Of a stretch of DNA of 64,000 nt, positions 27,901 through 35,854 are shown piece by piece. The stretch is taken from contig OY843587.1 of NCBI GenBank assembly GCA_963692955.1, forward strand, positions 186,001 through 250,000. The letters are read 5' to 3'. Within the stretch, counting starts at the first letter, position 1. Each line of letters begins with the position of its first letter. The notes under the pieces are model-generated. The model searched no databases. It had not been told where the DNA came from and saw nothing but the letters and a program-made list of their open reading frames with translations. Source of the stretch: UBA5158 sp963692955. Its GTDB lineage: Bacteria; Pseudomonadota; Gammaproteobacteria; DSM-16500. The translations under genes were made by a program, and so were the position numbers.

Positions 27901-28318
27901 GACGGCGCGCGCCATGTATACGGCGCTGAATATTATCGAAGTATCGATGGCGCATCATTTTGATTTGCACAAAACGGCGGAAATGTATTTCGCCATCGGC
28001 GAGTATTTCAATTTACTTTGGTTCCGGGATAAACTCGCGACGGATTCACGCGAAGGTTATTGGGAAATTTTGTCCCGCTTAACGCTGCGCGATGAATTAG
28101 ATATCATTCAAAAAGCGATTACTATCGCGATCATGAAACCGGCGAAGCGGGCGACTGATACAGTTAAATCCATCGAAGCATGGATTGAAGCGCATCACCG
28201 CGCGATGACGCGTTGGGAAAAGATTTTAGAAATGTTGCACATGAGCACGACGACGGATTACACGATGTTTTTTATCGCGTTGCGTGAATTGACGTCCCTG
28301 ATTCATGCGGCTACTTGA
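24971..28318 (+). CDS. Large NAD-specific glutamate dehydrogenase
   Basis: Oxidises glutamate to 2-oxoglutarate and ammonia with NAD. The 1115 residues are far longer than hexameric GDHs (about 450) but shorter than the approximately 1600-residue proteobacterial L-GDH180, mainly because the N-terminal regulatory region is reduced. Conserved core segments are KNAVIVPSGAKGGFVLK near residue 350, GDMSGDVFGNGM near 490, and DLLWNGGIGTYVK and GEGGNLGCTQLGRIEYA near 600-650. A strong RBS (GAGGAA) precedes the ATG. Such an enzyme suits an organism living on amino acids. Confidence 0.9.
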   Translation: MKDAWKADLEKKLLKEFGAKKGAELAKKYLSAFHSNYIEDCSVETALDDIKFIETLNKDNTVELDFYDHEKKELHLRLYQYETPIPLSDVLPMLENMDLRTLDERPYKISLAAASVWISDFTVLYARNCAFDIEQVKDIFQQAFKDVRAGHSENDGFNKLILSAQLSWEEITILRAYAKYLRQAGFSFSQNYIEDALVANAAITKDLLALFKVKFDPKLKGKGAEELENKILQALEAITSLDEDRIVRRILNLFKATLRTNYFQTDKDGARKEYLSFKLDSAQVPELPLPVPMYEIFVYSPRFEGIHLRSTKVSRGGIRWSDRREDFRTEILGLMKAQKVKNAVIVPSGAKGGFVLKALPVGAARDVVSKEVVICYKAFIHGLLDITDNLKNGKAIRPPQVVCYDDEDTYLVVAADKGTATFSDTANEISKEYDFWLGDAFASGGSVGYDHKKMGITARGAWESVKRHFHELDLNVMTTDFTVIGIGDMSGDVFGNGMLYTPHIKLVGAFDHRNIFVDPDPDPEAAFKERARLFDLPTSSWEDYNSALISKGGGVFKRTSKSIPITPEMKKVYDIKENSLSPNDLIHAMLQAPVDLLWNGGIGTYVKASTESHADVGDKTNEAVRINADQIRARAVGEGGNLGCTQLGRIEYALHGGLINTDFIDNSAGVDCSDHEVNLKILLNQEVAKNTITEKERNKILASMTQEVAELVLQDNFNQALVMSVASFNAPALISLHQTFIKELENLNVINRAVEYLPDDKKILERKTAGLGLTRPEIAVLLAYAKIHIKSGILSSDLPEDPYLSKMLDTAFPASLKKKFATVMPKHSLHREIIATQISNFVVNETGIMFVFNLETETGSTTGEVIRAIFAAIRIFRTSELQRVIESLDFKIPITAQYEMLSFIRRLVYLSTRWFLHRKNLIKENLEETIAIFSEQVQKLETFIPTLMGGATKDYLTTLTEQFAEAGISQDIARRIATARAMYTALNIIEVSMAHHFDLHKTAEMYFAIGEYFNLLWFRDKLATDSREGYWEILSRLTLRDELDIIQKAITIAIMKPAKRATDTVKSIEAWIEAHHRAMTRWEKILEMLHMSTTTDYTMFFIALRELTSLIHAAT

Positions 28319-28336
28319 GCGTTGCTACTTTGCTAT

Positions 28337-28362
28337 CGATCCCCCGCTAGACGCGGGGATCG
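28337..28362. terminator. Possible bidirectional terminator hairpin
   Basis: A perfect 8-base stem CGATCCCC (28337-28344) and GGGGATCG (28355-28362) with a 10-base loop lies between the convergent dehydrogenase and fau genes. There is no long T-run on either strand, so termination efficiency is uncertain. Confidence 0.45.
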
Positions 28363-28371
28363 AACTAAATT

Positions 28372-28950
28372 CTACGTAAATAATAGCAACTCTTGCTCGG
28401 TCAGCACACCATCTAACAATACGTCCCATTCATCGCGCCGCAACTCAGCTACTGCCTGAAACGCGTAACCCACCCCCAATAAAACTGGCGGTGTGTCACT
28501 ATTTTTAGCGCAGGCGAACGTCCTATCATAATATCCACCGCCACTGCCCAAGCGATTGCCGATTTTATCAAAACCAATTAACGGCATTAACACTAAATCC
28601 AATTCTACCGCCACGAAAAACTCCACCGCATCTTGCGGTTCGAAAATTTGATATTGATTTAAACTTAAATTTGCCGCCGCGCTGTATTCGGCGAACTTCA
28701 AAATCTTAGAATCATCAGGCGGTAACAATGGCAAATAACATTTTTTCTGCGCCGCCCATATGGCGTGAATGATAGGAATTGTACTGAATTCCATGCCGCG
28801 GGGAAAATAACAAGCGATATGCTCACTCGCTTTGAAAACATCGCTGGCGGTTAACCAACGCGCGGCGGCTAGCGCGGCAGTTGCTCTCGTGGATTCATCG
28901 ACGGCGTTAATCTGTGCGCGGATTTTTTTCCGTAGCTCTGATTTATTCAG
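28372..28950 (-). CDS. fau: 5-formyltetrahydrofolate cyclo-ligase
   Basis: Converts 5-formyl-THF to 5,10-methenyl-THF with ATP. Family features include the N-terminal KSELRKKIRAQ, ACYFPRGMEFST, and the C-terminal LMPLIGFDKIGNRLGSGGGYYDRTF loop. Homology starts only just before KSELRKK. The nearest ATG is at 29022, deep inside zapA. I give a CTG start at 28950, which yields 192 residues (the usual size), overlaps the zapA stop by 8 bases and has GGAG upstream. The ATG at 29022 remains an alternative. It forms a unit with zapA and the zapB-like gene. Confidence 0.85.
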   Translation of the reverse strand: MNKSELRKKIRAQINAVDESTRATAALAAARWLTASDVFKASEHIACYFPRGMEFSTIPIIHAIWAAQKKCYLPLLPPDDSKILKFAEYSAAANLSLNQYQIFEPQDAVEFFVAVELDLVLMPLIGFDKIGNRLGSGGGYYDRTFACAKNSDTPPVLLGVGYAFQAVAELRRDEWDVLLDGVLTEQELLLFT

Positions 28951-29266
28951 CGGATTCCAACTCCATTTGCCGTTGTCCCAAAATATTATCCATTTTATTT
29001 TGTAACGCGCGTAGACGGTCATTGACTTTTTGCGCCGCCGCCAACTTATCGTTCTCGATATTTAAAAATTGATGAGCGATGTTTAACGCGGCGATCACGG
29101 CGATTCTATCGATACTTAACAGATGCGTGGTGGCGCGGATTTCCTGCATTTGTTGTTCTAAAAAGGCGGCCGCCTTTTGCAACGACTCAATTTCATCCTC
29201 AGAACATTTCACTTGAAATTGCTTGCCTAAGACTTCCACTGTCGTGCCTTTGATTTCGATTGTCAT
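28943..29266 (-). CDS. zapA: Cell-division protein ZapA
   Basis: A 107-residue FtsZ-ring stabiliser that cross-links FtsZ filaments. The N-terminal globular part (TIEIKGTTVEVLGKQFQVKC) and the following LLSIDRIAVIAALNIAHQFL helix match ZapA, with a C-terminal coiled coil for tetramerisation. It overlaps the upstream coiled-coil gene by 4 bases and fau downstream. The zapA-fau neighbourhood is conserved in Gammaproteobacteria; the 6S RNA gene often found there was not recognised. Confidence 0.93.
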   Translation of the reverse strand: MTIEIKGTTVEVLGKQFQVKCSEDEIESLQKAAAFLEQQMQEIRATTHLLSIDRIAVIAALNIAHQFLNIENDKLAAAQKVNDRLRALQNKMDNILGQRQMELESAE

Positions 29267-29469
29267 TGTGGTTTCTCTAGTGATTTAAGACGAAAGACCA
29301 TAGTTTCGATTTGAGAAATGGCAACTTTATGCTTCGCCTGCAAAATCTCCTTTTCACGGTTTAGCAAAAACTGGTTTTGATACAAATGATTATTTTCTTT
29401 TTTCAGTTGTTCATGCGCTTGGATGAGCGATTTGATTTTGGCTTTCAGATGATTAATGACGTCATCCAT
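29263..29469 (-). CDS. Small coiled-coil protein, ZapB-like (TIGR02449 type)
   Basis: A 68-residue, almost entirely coiled-coil protein (INHLKAKIKSLIQAHEQLKKEN and onward) directly upstream of zapA with a 4-base overlap. Size, coiled-coil content and position match the small conserved protein often found before zapA in Gammaproteobacteria, thought to act in division. ZapB itself is similar in size, but orthology cannot be claimed from coiled coil alone. Confidence 0.8.
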   Translation of the reverse strand: MDDVINHLKAKIKSLIQAHEQLKKENNHLYQNQFLLNREKEILQAKHKVAISQIETMVFRLKSLEKPQ

Positions 29470-29674
29470 GGTGAGTAACCTTATAACTTATATGAAGGTT
29501 TTTATCTTAACTCTATTGCGACTAGTCGTGCAACCGGCAACGCCAATTCTTGGCCTAATCCCCTCATGCACCGCATAACATAATGAAAATACTGATAAAA
29601 TTAATTAGAGTGTAGGTTGTTAGGTCTCTAAAAATCGGGTATTCTAACTGCTCAAAGCGAAGGGAAATCCGTGG

Positions 29675-31318
29675 ATGAAAACCAATATTACCGAATTACC
29701 GGAATGGCAAGCGTTAACAGCCCATCATCAGCAAATCGCCACCACGCATATGCAAGATTGGTTCGACGCGGACCCCGAGCGGTTTGCGCGGATGTCGCTG
29801 CATTTCAATGATATTTTTTTAGATTATTCAAAAAATCGGATTACCTCAGAAACGCTGCCGCTGTTAATTCGACTCGCGTCAGCCGCCGGTCTGCGCGGCA
29901 AAATTGAAGAATTATTCACCGGCAAAGCCGTTAATTTTACCGAAGGCAGAGCGGCCCTGCATACGGCATTGCGTGACCCGTCGGCGACACCATTGTTGCA
30001 GCACGGCCAAGATATCAAACCGGCTATCAATCACGCGCTCCAACAAATAAACGCTTTCATCCGTAAAGTGCATAGCGGTGAATGGCGCGGCAGTACCGGC
30101 AAGCCCGTGCGTGACATCATTAATATTGGCATTGGCGGTTCGCATTTAGGCCCTTTGTTAGGCGTCAACGCGCTCAGTGATTACGCGACGCTAAATTTAC
30201 GCTGTCACTTCATATCTAATATCGACACGATGCATGTCAGTGAAGTATTAAAGCAAATCGATCCTGAAGCTAGTTTATTTATTATTTCCTCTAAATCATT
30301 TACTACGCTGGAAACCACGACTAACGCGAATACGCTTAAAGCGTGGTTACAAGCGCAAATTCCCGGTAAAAATATCAATATTCATTTCGCCGCCGTCACC
30401 GCCGCCGCCGCGAAAGCGACTGCGTTTGGTGTGCCTGTAGCGCAAATTTTTCCGGTATGGGATTGGGTAGGGGGACGTTATTCGATTTGGTCGTCGATCG
30501 GCTTACCGCTCGCGTTATTGATCGGCGAAGAAAATTTTCAAGAATTTCTGCGCGGCGCGCATGCTATGGATGAACATTTCCGGCATACGGATTTTGAATT
30601 CAACATGCCGGTGATCATGGCGTTATTGGGAATTTGGTACATTAATTTTTTCGGAGCGAACAATCACGCGATCGTGCCTTACAGTCATCAATTAACGCAT
30701 TTACGCACGTACTTGCAACAAGCCGACATGGAAAGCAACGGCAAAAATATTTCGCGCGACGGCACGCTGCTGCCGTACGCCACCGGGCCGATCATTTGGG
30801 GGGAACAAGGCTGCAACGCGCAGCATGCGTTTCATCAGTTATTACATCAAGGCCAGCATTTTATTCCGGTCGATTTTATTTTAGTAGCGCAAGGCCAACA
30901 GAATTTCGCCCAGCATCATGATATTTTAGTCGCTAGCGGCTTAAGCCAAGCGCAAGCATTGTTATATGGAAAATCTTATGATGCGGCGCTGGCTGAATTA
31001 ATCGCCGCCGGAGCGGATAAAACCGCCGCGGAAATTTTAGCGCGGCACAAAAGTATTCCGGGCAACAAACCGAGTAATTTGCTATTCGTGAATAGCATCA
31101 CTCCGCGCAGTTTAGGCGCGCTGCTAGCTTTGTATGAACATAAGATATTCGTACAAGGCGCGATTTGGAATATTAATTCATTCGATCAATGGGGCGTGGA
31201 ATTAGGCAAGCAATTATTACCACGCATACTCGCGGACGTCACGGGGGCGGCTGAACTGGAGCCGCATGATTCTTCGACGCGCGGACTTATCAATCATTAT
31301 AAAAAAGTAAAGGCATAA
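29675..31318 (+). CDS. pgi: Glucose-6-phosphate isomerase
   Basis: Interconverts glucose-6-P and fructose-6-P. The 547 residues match E. coli Pgi (549). Signature segments are IGIGGSHLGPLLGVNAL, SKSFTTLETTTNA, VWDWVGGRYSIWSSIGLPLAL, MESNGKN and GEQGCNAQHAFHQLLHQG, including the catalytic Glu and His. GAAGGGAAAT precedes the ATG. The lptM-like gene starts 2 bases after its stop, so lptM and dapF may be on the same transcript. Confidence 0.97.
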   Translation: MKTNITELPEWQALTAHHQQIATTHMQDWFDADPERFARMSLHFNDIFLDYSKNRITSETLPLLIRLASAAGLRGKIEELFTGKAVNFTEGRAALHTALRDPSATPLLQHGQDIKPAINHALQQINAFIRKVHSGEWRGSTGKPVRDIINIGIGGSHLGPLLGVNALSDYATLNLRCHFISNIDTMHVSEVLKQIDPEASLFIISSKSFTTLETTTNANTLKAWLQAQIPGKNINIHFAAVTAAAAKATAFGVPVAQIFPVWDWVGGRYSIWSSIGLPLALLIGEENFQEFLRGAHAMDEHFRHTDFEFNMPVIMALLGIWYINFFGANNHAIVPYSHQLTHLRTYLQQADMESNGKNISRDGTLLPYATGPIIWGEQGCNAQHAFHQLLHQGQHFIPVDFILVAQGQQNFAQHHDILVASGLSQAQALLYGKSYDAALAELIAAGADKTAAEILARHKSIPGNKPSNLLFVNSITPRSLGALLALYEHKIFVQGAIWNINSFDQWGVELGKQLLPRILADVTGAAELEPHDSSTRGLINHYKKVKA

Positions 31319-31319
31319 C

Positions 31320-31436
31320 GTGAAAAGCAGTATCTCACTATTAGTAATTATATTTTCATTCGCTCTCACGAGTTGCGGACAAATCGGGCCGCTATATTTA
31401 CCCGCTAATGAGAGCGGTCATCCACCGGCTAAATGA
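31320..31436 (+). CDS. lptM: LptM-like small lipoprotein (YifL family)
   Basis: A 38-residue frame from a GTG at 31320, too short for most ORF callers. It has a signal peptide ending in the lipobox LTSC (Cys19), followed by GQIGPLYLP, the hallmark sequence of LptM, the lipoprotein that helps LptD oxidative maturation. As in E. coli it lies directly before dapF. It starts 2 bases after the pgi stop and ends 10 bases before the dapF start. Motif and position together make the call strong despite its size. Confidence 0.88.
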   Translation: MKSSISLLVIIFSFALTSCGQIGPLYLPANESGHPPAK

Positions 31437-31446
31437 GAGCGCGCGC

Positions 31447-32250
31447 ATGATTAAATTTTCAAAAATGCATGGCTTAGGCAATGACTTCATGGTCATAAAC
31501 GCGGTCAATCAAACCCTAGATGTCGCGCAGCTGCCGGTAAAATTGCTGGCGCACCGTCATATAGGCATTGGCTTTGATCAACTCTTGATAATTAAACCAT
31601 CTTCGCAAGCGGATTTTGCCTGCCAAATTATAAATTCAGACGGCAGTGAAGCGGAACAGTGCGGCAACGGTTTGCGCTGTGTGGCGAAATATCTCTATGA
31701 TAACGGTCTGGCCAAAACCAATGAAATTAGCATCGAAACGCTAGGCGGAACCTATCAGACGAAAATTATCGATGCTTACAACGTGCAAATCACCATGGGC
31801 AATCCGAGTTTCCAGGGGCCCAGCGCGCGGGGTGATATTCATCATTTGGAAATCGAGCATACGTTAGCCAAAATTCCTTTGACGATTCTCTCTATGGGGA
31901 ATCCGCACGCAGTGATGGAAGTCAATTCGTTAACGACTTTTCCAGTAGCGGAAGTCGGCCAATTAATTTCGACGCATGCGTCATTTCCGAATAATACTAA
32001 CGTTGGATTTATGGAAATCATTAACCGTGATCATATCCGTTTGCGCACATATGAGCGCGGCACCGGTGAAACGTTTGCCTGTGGCAGCAATGCTTGCGCT
32101 GCGGTCGTGGCGGGAATTATCAATCATTCGTTAGCGGAAAAAGTCACGGTTGAATTACAATTTGGAAATTTATGGATTGAATGGCTAGATAAACAAAAAC
32201 CTGTCTTAATGACAGGTCCGGCGACACATATTTTTGATGGCGTTTTTTAA
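31447..32250 (+). CDS. dapF: Diaminopimelate epimerase
   Basis: Converts LL-DAP to meso-DAP for lysine and peptidoglycan, using two cysteines as acid and base without cofactor. From the ATG at 31447 the product has 267 residues starting MIKFSKMHGLGNDF. The two catalytic Cys are visible at residue 72 (QCGNGLRC) and residue 212 (GETFACGSNACAA). lysA or xerC, often next in this cluster, are absent: the pilus locus converges here and its last stop overlaps dapF by 4 bases. Confidence 0.96.
   Translation: MIKFSKMHGLGNDFMVINAVNQTLDVAQLPVKLLAHRHIGIGFDQLLIIKPSSQADFACQIINSDGSEAEQCGNGLRCVAKYLYDNGLAKTNEISIETLGGTYQTKIIDAYNVQITMGNPSFQGPSARGDIHHLEIEHTLAKIPLTILSMGNPHAVMEVNSLTTFPVAEVGQLISTHASFPNNTNVGFMEIINRDHIRLRTYERGTGETFACGSNACAAVVAGIINHSLAEKVTVELQFGNLWIEWLDKQKPVLMTGPATHIFDGVF
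32203..32227 (-). terminator. Rho-independent terminator of the pilus operon, inside the dapF 3' end
   Basis: Read on the minus strand, a perfect 7-base stem ACCTGTC-ATTAA-GACAGGT (32227-32209) is followed by TTTTG and a T-rich stretch, 20 bases after the stop of the PilP-like gene. It lies entirely within the dapF coding sequence on the other strand. Stem and T-tail orientation fit the pilus transcript, not dapF. Confidence 0.65.
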
Positions 32251-33041
32251 TTCGTAGAAGGTATGAATAAAATATGCCGTGTAACTTTGTCTTTTAGTAG
32301 CGTTACACTATTTTTATCGATACCTGTTACCACTGAATTATCATTTGGCAAAGTATCTCCCACCACGACATTATAAACATCTTTGCCAGAAGATATTATT
32401 GCGGTCCATTTTTCAGATTTATATGCCACTGATCGAAGCACATAGAGTGACTCTTGTATGTTTATCTTAGGTTGAGGCGGTGGTGGCGCTCCCCCTTGGT
32501 TCTGAGCATTCGGATTCATGCTAGCATCTTGGTTCGGCGTGTTCGCGGCAAAAGGTGAGTATTGATTACTTAAATTATTATTAGAAGTTGGCATTTGTGA
32601 CACTTGCGCGGTCAACAAATCCGTAATACTTTTTTCTGCCGTCGCGGTTGCCAGCGTTGATATCGTAATAGCTTGTTTGGTTTCTGCAATCGATCTTTGC
32701 AGCTTCAACATGTCTAATTCATTTAACGCGGCAACATATTTTGCCTGAGTTTCTTGTTGTAACTTTAATAATTCAGCATTGGCTTGAACAGGTGCTTGTT
32801 TTGGTGTGTTATCCGCAGAAGGTGCTGGCGCCACGGCTGCAACTGGCGCGCCATTAGCTGCTGGCGGTTGCCCAGTAGCCGCAGTTTTAACAGGCGCAGG
32901 CGCTGGAGTGCTGCTGCCGCTGCTGCCGCCGCCAATCAGTCCCATTGCTTGCCATCCAACAAAACCTAAGATCACAACGACAAGCGCGATTGTGATTTTT
33001 TGTTTGGTATTTCCTGCTTTTTTTTGATTTTCTGGCGACAT
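32247..33041 (-). CDS. Type IVb pilus biogenesis protein, PilP-like
   Basis: A 264-residue inner-membrane protein: cytoplasmic basic start, a membrane helix (about residues 16-37, ITIALVVVILGFVGWQAMGLI), a Pro/Ala/Gly-rich linker, a predicted coiled region (LLKLQQETQAKYVAALNELDML), and a C-terminal beta domain (VLRSVAYKSEKWTAIISSG...GDTL). This architecture and the position after a PilO-like gene match PilP of the R64/TCP-type system, which is thought to link inner-membrane components to the secretin. Sequence similarity in this family is low, so the name rests largely on context. Confidence 0.7.
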   Translation of the reverse strand: MSPENQKKAGNTKQKITIALVVVILGFVGWQAMGLIGGGSSGSSTPAPAPVKTAATGQPPAANGAPVAAVAPAPSADNTPKQAPVQANAELLKLQQETQAKYVAALNELDMLKLQRSIAETKQAITISTLATATAEKSITDLLTAQVSQMPTSNNNLSNQYSPFAANTPNQDASMNPNAQNQGGAPPPPQPKINIQESLYVLRSVAYKSEKWTAIISSGKDVYNVVVGDTLPNDNSVVTGIDKNSVTLLKDKVTRHILFIPSTN

Positions 33042-33044
33042 AAG

Positions 33045-34295
33045 TTAGTTTCCTAACGCTGTGAGGTTAATCGTACCCGAGATACTTGAATTATCCAAAC
33101 TAATTTGCATATCGTTTAATACCAACGGCAAGTTAGCAAGACTCTTTCCGATTAAGTCAAACTCAAAAGGAGATAATGAAGTAATTTTGATATGTAGCGG
33201 CGCTTGAATGTAAGATCTTTTACTTACGATAGGACCATAAGTTAAAACGTTGCCAGGTAAAACATACGATAATCTATCAATTATGCTAGCAATGACATCT
33301 TGAAACCGGTTAATAGTCATTGGCGAGGCGCGTCTACTATCGTACAAATTCATCGTGATATACACGCCGTCTGGTTGAATTTCTAATTTTTCATTATACC
33401 GTGCAGCCCAATCCATCAAGACGCTCATGCGTGCGCCTTCTGAAAGATAATGGACCCTGGCTGTGGATGGTATGCCGGATTTGTAGACGAGAGTGTCCGG
33501 CTTCCAACCGGGGATGGTATTAAGAAAAATGATTGCATTATTAAGTGAAGAAATTTGGGTGGCGGGATCGGGACTAGACAAATCAGATTGAAACCCCGCA
33601 TAAGGATTGATAGGAGCAGCCACTACCGCCACTATCTCTATTTCTTTGGGATGACTGGTAATGAATGTATAAGCAATGAATCCCGCCGCTAAGACTGCTA
33701 ATCCTATCACAATTTTTTTTATGGGTATGACACCGATACCATACGCTTTTAGCGCGATGTCTACGGCTTGCAGTTGAAAAGCTTTTACCGCCGGCAGCGT
33801 CGGAAAAATGGGTGCGTCTAAAACTTGAAATGAGCGGATGGAAGTGGAATCAAAAGAAAACTTACCGTCTTCGGGTGTTTCACTGATCGGCACATCGCCT
33901 GACACGTAAACGCTAAAATTATTTTGCTGGGTTTTAAAGATAACTAATTCTTCGGGAATACTATCGATAGAAAAACTACCGTCTAAATAAACGCTGCCGG
34001 ATTTCACTATCACTAAAATAGCTTCATTGGAATTAGCGATAGCCTCACAATAAATCATATCGTAAGGACGCTTGAAGTAATTCCAAACGCATTCACCCAA
34101 GAGGTAGCCCGGATCGGGCGAAAAAGTTATTTCAAATTGATTCGCGGTTTTTTTCTGTAGGTTGATGTATTCGCCATAGTTCGCGCTAAGAAGCACGATC
34201 TCTTTTTTAAGGAGACTCGGTTTTTTAGCGCTTAAAATATCCCGATAAGAGGGTATGATGAAGCGCTCGCCATCCTCGCGAGTTATGTACGGCAT
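33045..34295 (-). CDS. Type IVb pilus assembly protein, PilO (R64-type) family
   Basis: A 416-residue protein with a cytoplasmic N-terminal domain of about 190 residues, one membrane helix (about 194-213, KIVIGLAVLAAGFIAYTFIT) and a periplasmic C-terminal domain. It contains a TcpQ-like segment (TARVHYLSEGARMSVLMDWAARYNEKLEIQPDGVYIT). Size, topology and its place between secretin and PilP fit PilO2 of thin-pilus systems. It starts 2 bases after the secretin stop. The assignment depends on operon context. Confidence 0.72.
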   Translation of the reverse strand: MPYITREDGERFIIPSYRDILSAKKPSLLKKEIVLLSANYGEYINLQKKTANQFEITFSPDPGYLLGECVWNYFKRPYDMIYCEAIANSNEAILVIVKSGSVYLDGSFSIDSIPEELVIFKTQQNNFSVYVSGDVPISETPEDGKFSFDSTSIRSFQVLDAPIFPTLPAVKAFQLQAVDIALKAYGIGVIPIKKIVIGLAVLAAGFIAYTFITSHPKEIEIVAVVAAPINPYAGFQSDLSSPDPATQISSLNNAIIFLNTIPGWKPDTLVYKSGIPSTARVHYLSEGARMSVLMDWAARYNEKLEIQPDGVYITMNLYDSRRASPMTINRFQDVIASIIDRLSYVLPGNVLTYGPIVSKRSYIQAPLHIKITSLSPFEFDLIGKSLANLPLVLNDMQISLDNSSISGTINLTALGN

Positions 34296-34297
34296 TA

Positions 34298-35854
34298 TTA
34301 AGCAGACCCATCCAGTAATATTGGCGTGATTAATACTATCGTTTCTTGGTCCGATTCAGTCGCAGCTTTACCGCCTAAAGCTTGAGAATCTAAGAATTGC
34401 ATCGCGCCCGTTTGATTAGAAACTTGACGTAATCCAGATAAAATTAATGTGTCACCGGAACCAATCACGCTGCGCTGATTGAATTCTTTTTCAGTCGTAG
34501 TGGGAACTTCAATACTCGCAGGACTTTGGCCACCCGCGCCAGAAGTAAATGTTTGAATGGTGACTAAGCTAGACACATCGGCGTTAACATCTAAGAAGAT
34601 TTTATCCCCAAAGATTTTAGGCAATACATAAAGTACAAGACCGGTAACAACTGTGCCTGGTGTAATCGAGGAAGTGACCGAAGAACCGTTAGATCCAGTA
34701 CCCCCCGCCAACGCAGTCGAAGACACACTGGCCGCATAACCCGTTTTTTCAACGATGTTGATCACAGAAACTTGATTATTTAAACAGACGACCCGCGGCT
34801 CAGTGATAACGGCGACTTTGCCTTGTTCTTTGAGAGCGTTAACCAAAATGGTAAAGCCGGTACCGCGGCCGGTCTGCATTTGTAAGCCGGCTTGTGGCAG
34901 AGTGGTTGAACCTGTTAACGGGGTGATACTAACCGGCGTGCCGTAATTCGCATTTAAAATCGCATTACTACCACCAAAAGCGTTCTGGATAATGCTCCAG
35001 TCGATGCCATAGTTAAAATCGTTATTTAGTGTCACTGCCAAGACTTGAATTTTAATTAAAACTTGTTTGGATAGATTCTTATTTAATTTATTAACATACT
35101 TCGTTATCAAATCAATATTTCTTGGGGTATCGGTGACTGTGACAGAAGATGTCGCTTCTGAAACGATGACTTTGCCTTGTGGAGACAGCAATTCTTTTAC
35201 TGATGCGGAGATATCTTTCCAAATTGAAAGCTGACTGCCTTTCAAACTACTCATTTGACTCGTTCCGTTCGTGATACCGCCGCTGGTTGTACCTTGGGTA
35301 TTCGCAGTTGACGTAGCAGTGCTAGTATCGCCTAACGTCCAATCTATCTGACCAGGCATGAAAGCGATGTCGAACGTTTTTGTGATCGTAGATTGCCAAT
35401 AAACTTTATTGCCATTTATCGAATAAACATACCCGCCTTTAGAGGCTAAAAGATCTAGCGCGCCTTTGACTGTACCCGTGTAAGTTATATCAAATTTACG
35501 TATATCAGTTACGCCTGGATCAGTCTCAACTAAGATATGGCCGTTGCCGCCGATAATAGTTTTACTCCAATAGGAAAACGGCAGTTGATTGCCGCGTAAA
35601 ATGATTCTGTCTCTAAGCCAAGCTGGATCGCGCGCTAAACTGATGGGAGTTTTGTCGACATAAACGCCTTGATTGATTAATAACGGGGGCGCGGTTTGAC
35701 CTTTAGCATCTAATTTTCGGGTGGCATCATTAATCTTTTGTTTAACATCAGCGGCATTATTCTCAGTTTGATTATAAATGGCGGGACTTTCACAACCTGA
35801 GACTATTAAAGTTATTGTTAAGAACAATAATGCTAAGCGCTTATGAATCATCAC
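34298..35854 (-). CDS. Type IVb pilus secretin, PilN family lipoprotein
   Basis: A 518-residue outer-membrane secretin through which the pilus exits. A lipoprotein signal ends at Cys21 (LIVSGC). N-domains follow, including KQVLIKIQVLAVTLN, and the C-terminal secretin domain shows VAVITEPRVVCLNNQVSVINIVEKT and a final RSVIGSGDTLILSGL. This is the arrangement of PilN (R64) and BfpB-type secretins. Its start overlaps the upstream TcpQ-like gene by 4 bases. Confidence 0.86.
   Translation of the reverse strand: MMIHKRLALLFLTITLIVSGCESPAIYNQTENNAADVKQKINDATRKLDAKGQTAPPLLINQGVYVDKTPISLARDPAWLRDRIILRGNQLPFSYWSKTIIGGNGHILVETDPGVTDIRKFDITYTGTVKGALDLLASKGGYVYSINGNKVYWQSTITKTFDIAFMPGQIDWTLGDTSTATSTANTQGTTSGGITNGTSQMSSLKGSQLSIWKDISASVKELLSPQGKVIVSEATSSVTVTDTPRNIDLITKYVNKLNKNLSKQVLIKIQVLAVTLNNDFNYGIDWSIIQNAFGGSNAILNANYGTPVSITPLTGSTTLPQAGLQMQTGRGTGFTILVNALKEQGKVAVITEPRVVCLNNQVSVINIVEKTGYAASVSSTALAGGTGSNGSSVTSSITPGTVVTGLVLYVLPKIFGDKIFLDVNADVSSLVTIQTFTSGAGGQSPASIEVPTTTEKEFNQRSVIGSGDTLILSGLRQVSNQTGAMQFLDSQALGGKAATESDQETIVLITPILLDGSA

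Noticed and set aside
29470..29674. Possible 6S RNA (ssrS), often found near zapA and fau
   Set aside because: I could not identify the long, bulged 6S hairpin here or next to fau; a covariance-model search (RF00013) would decide.
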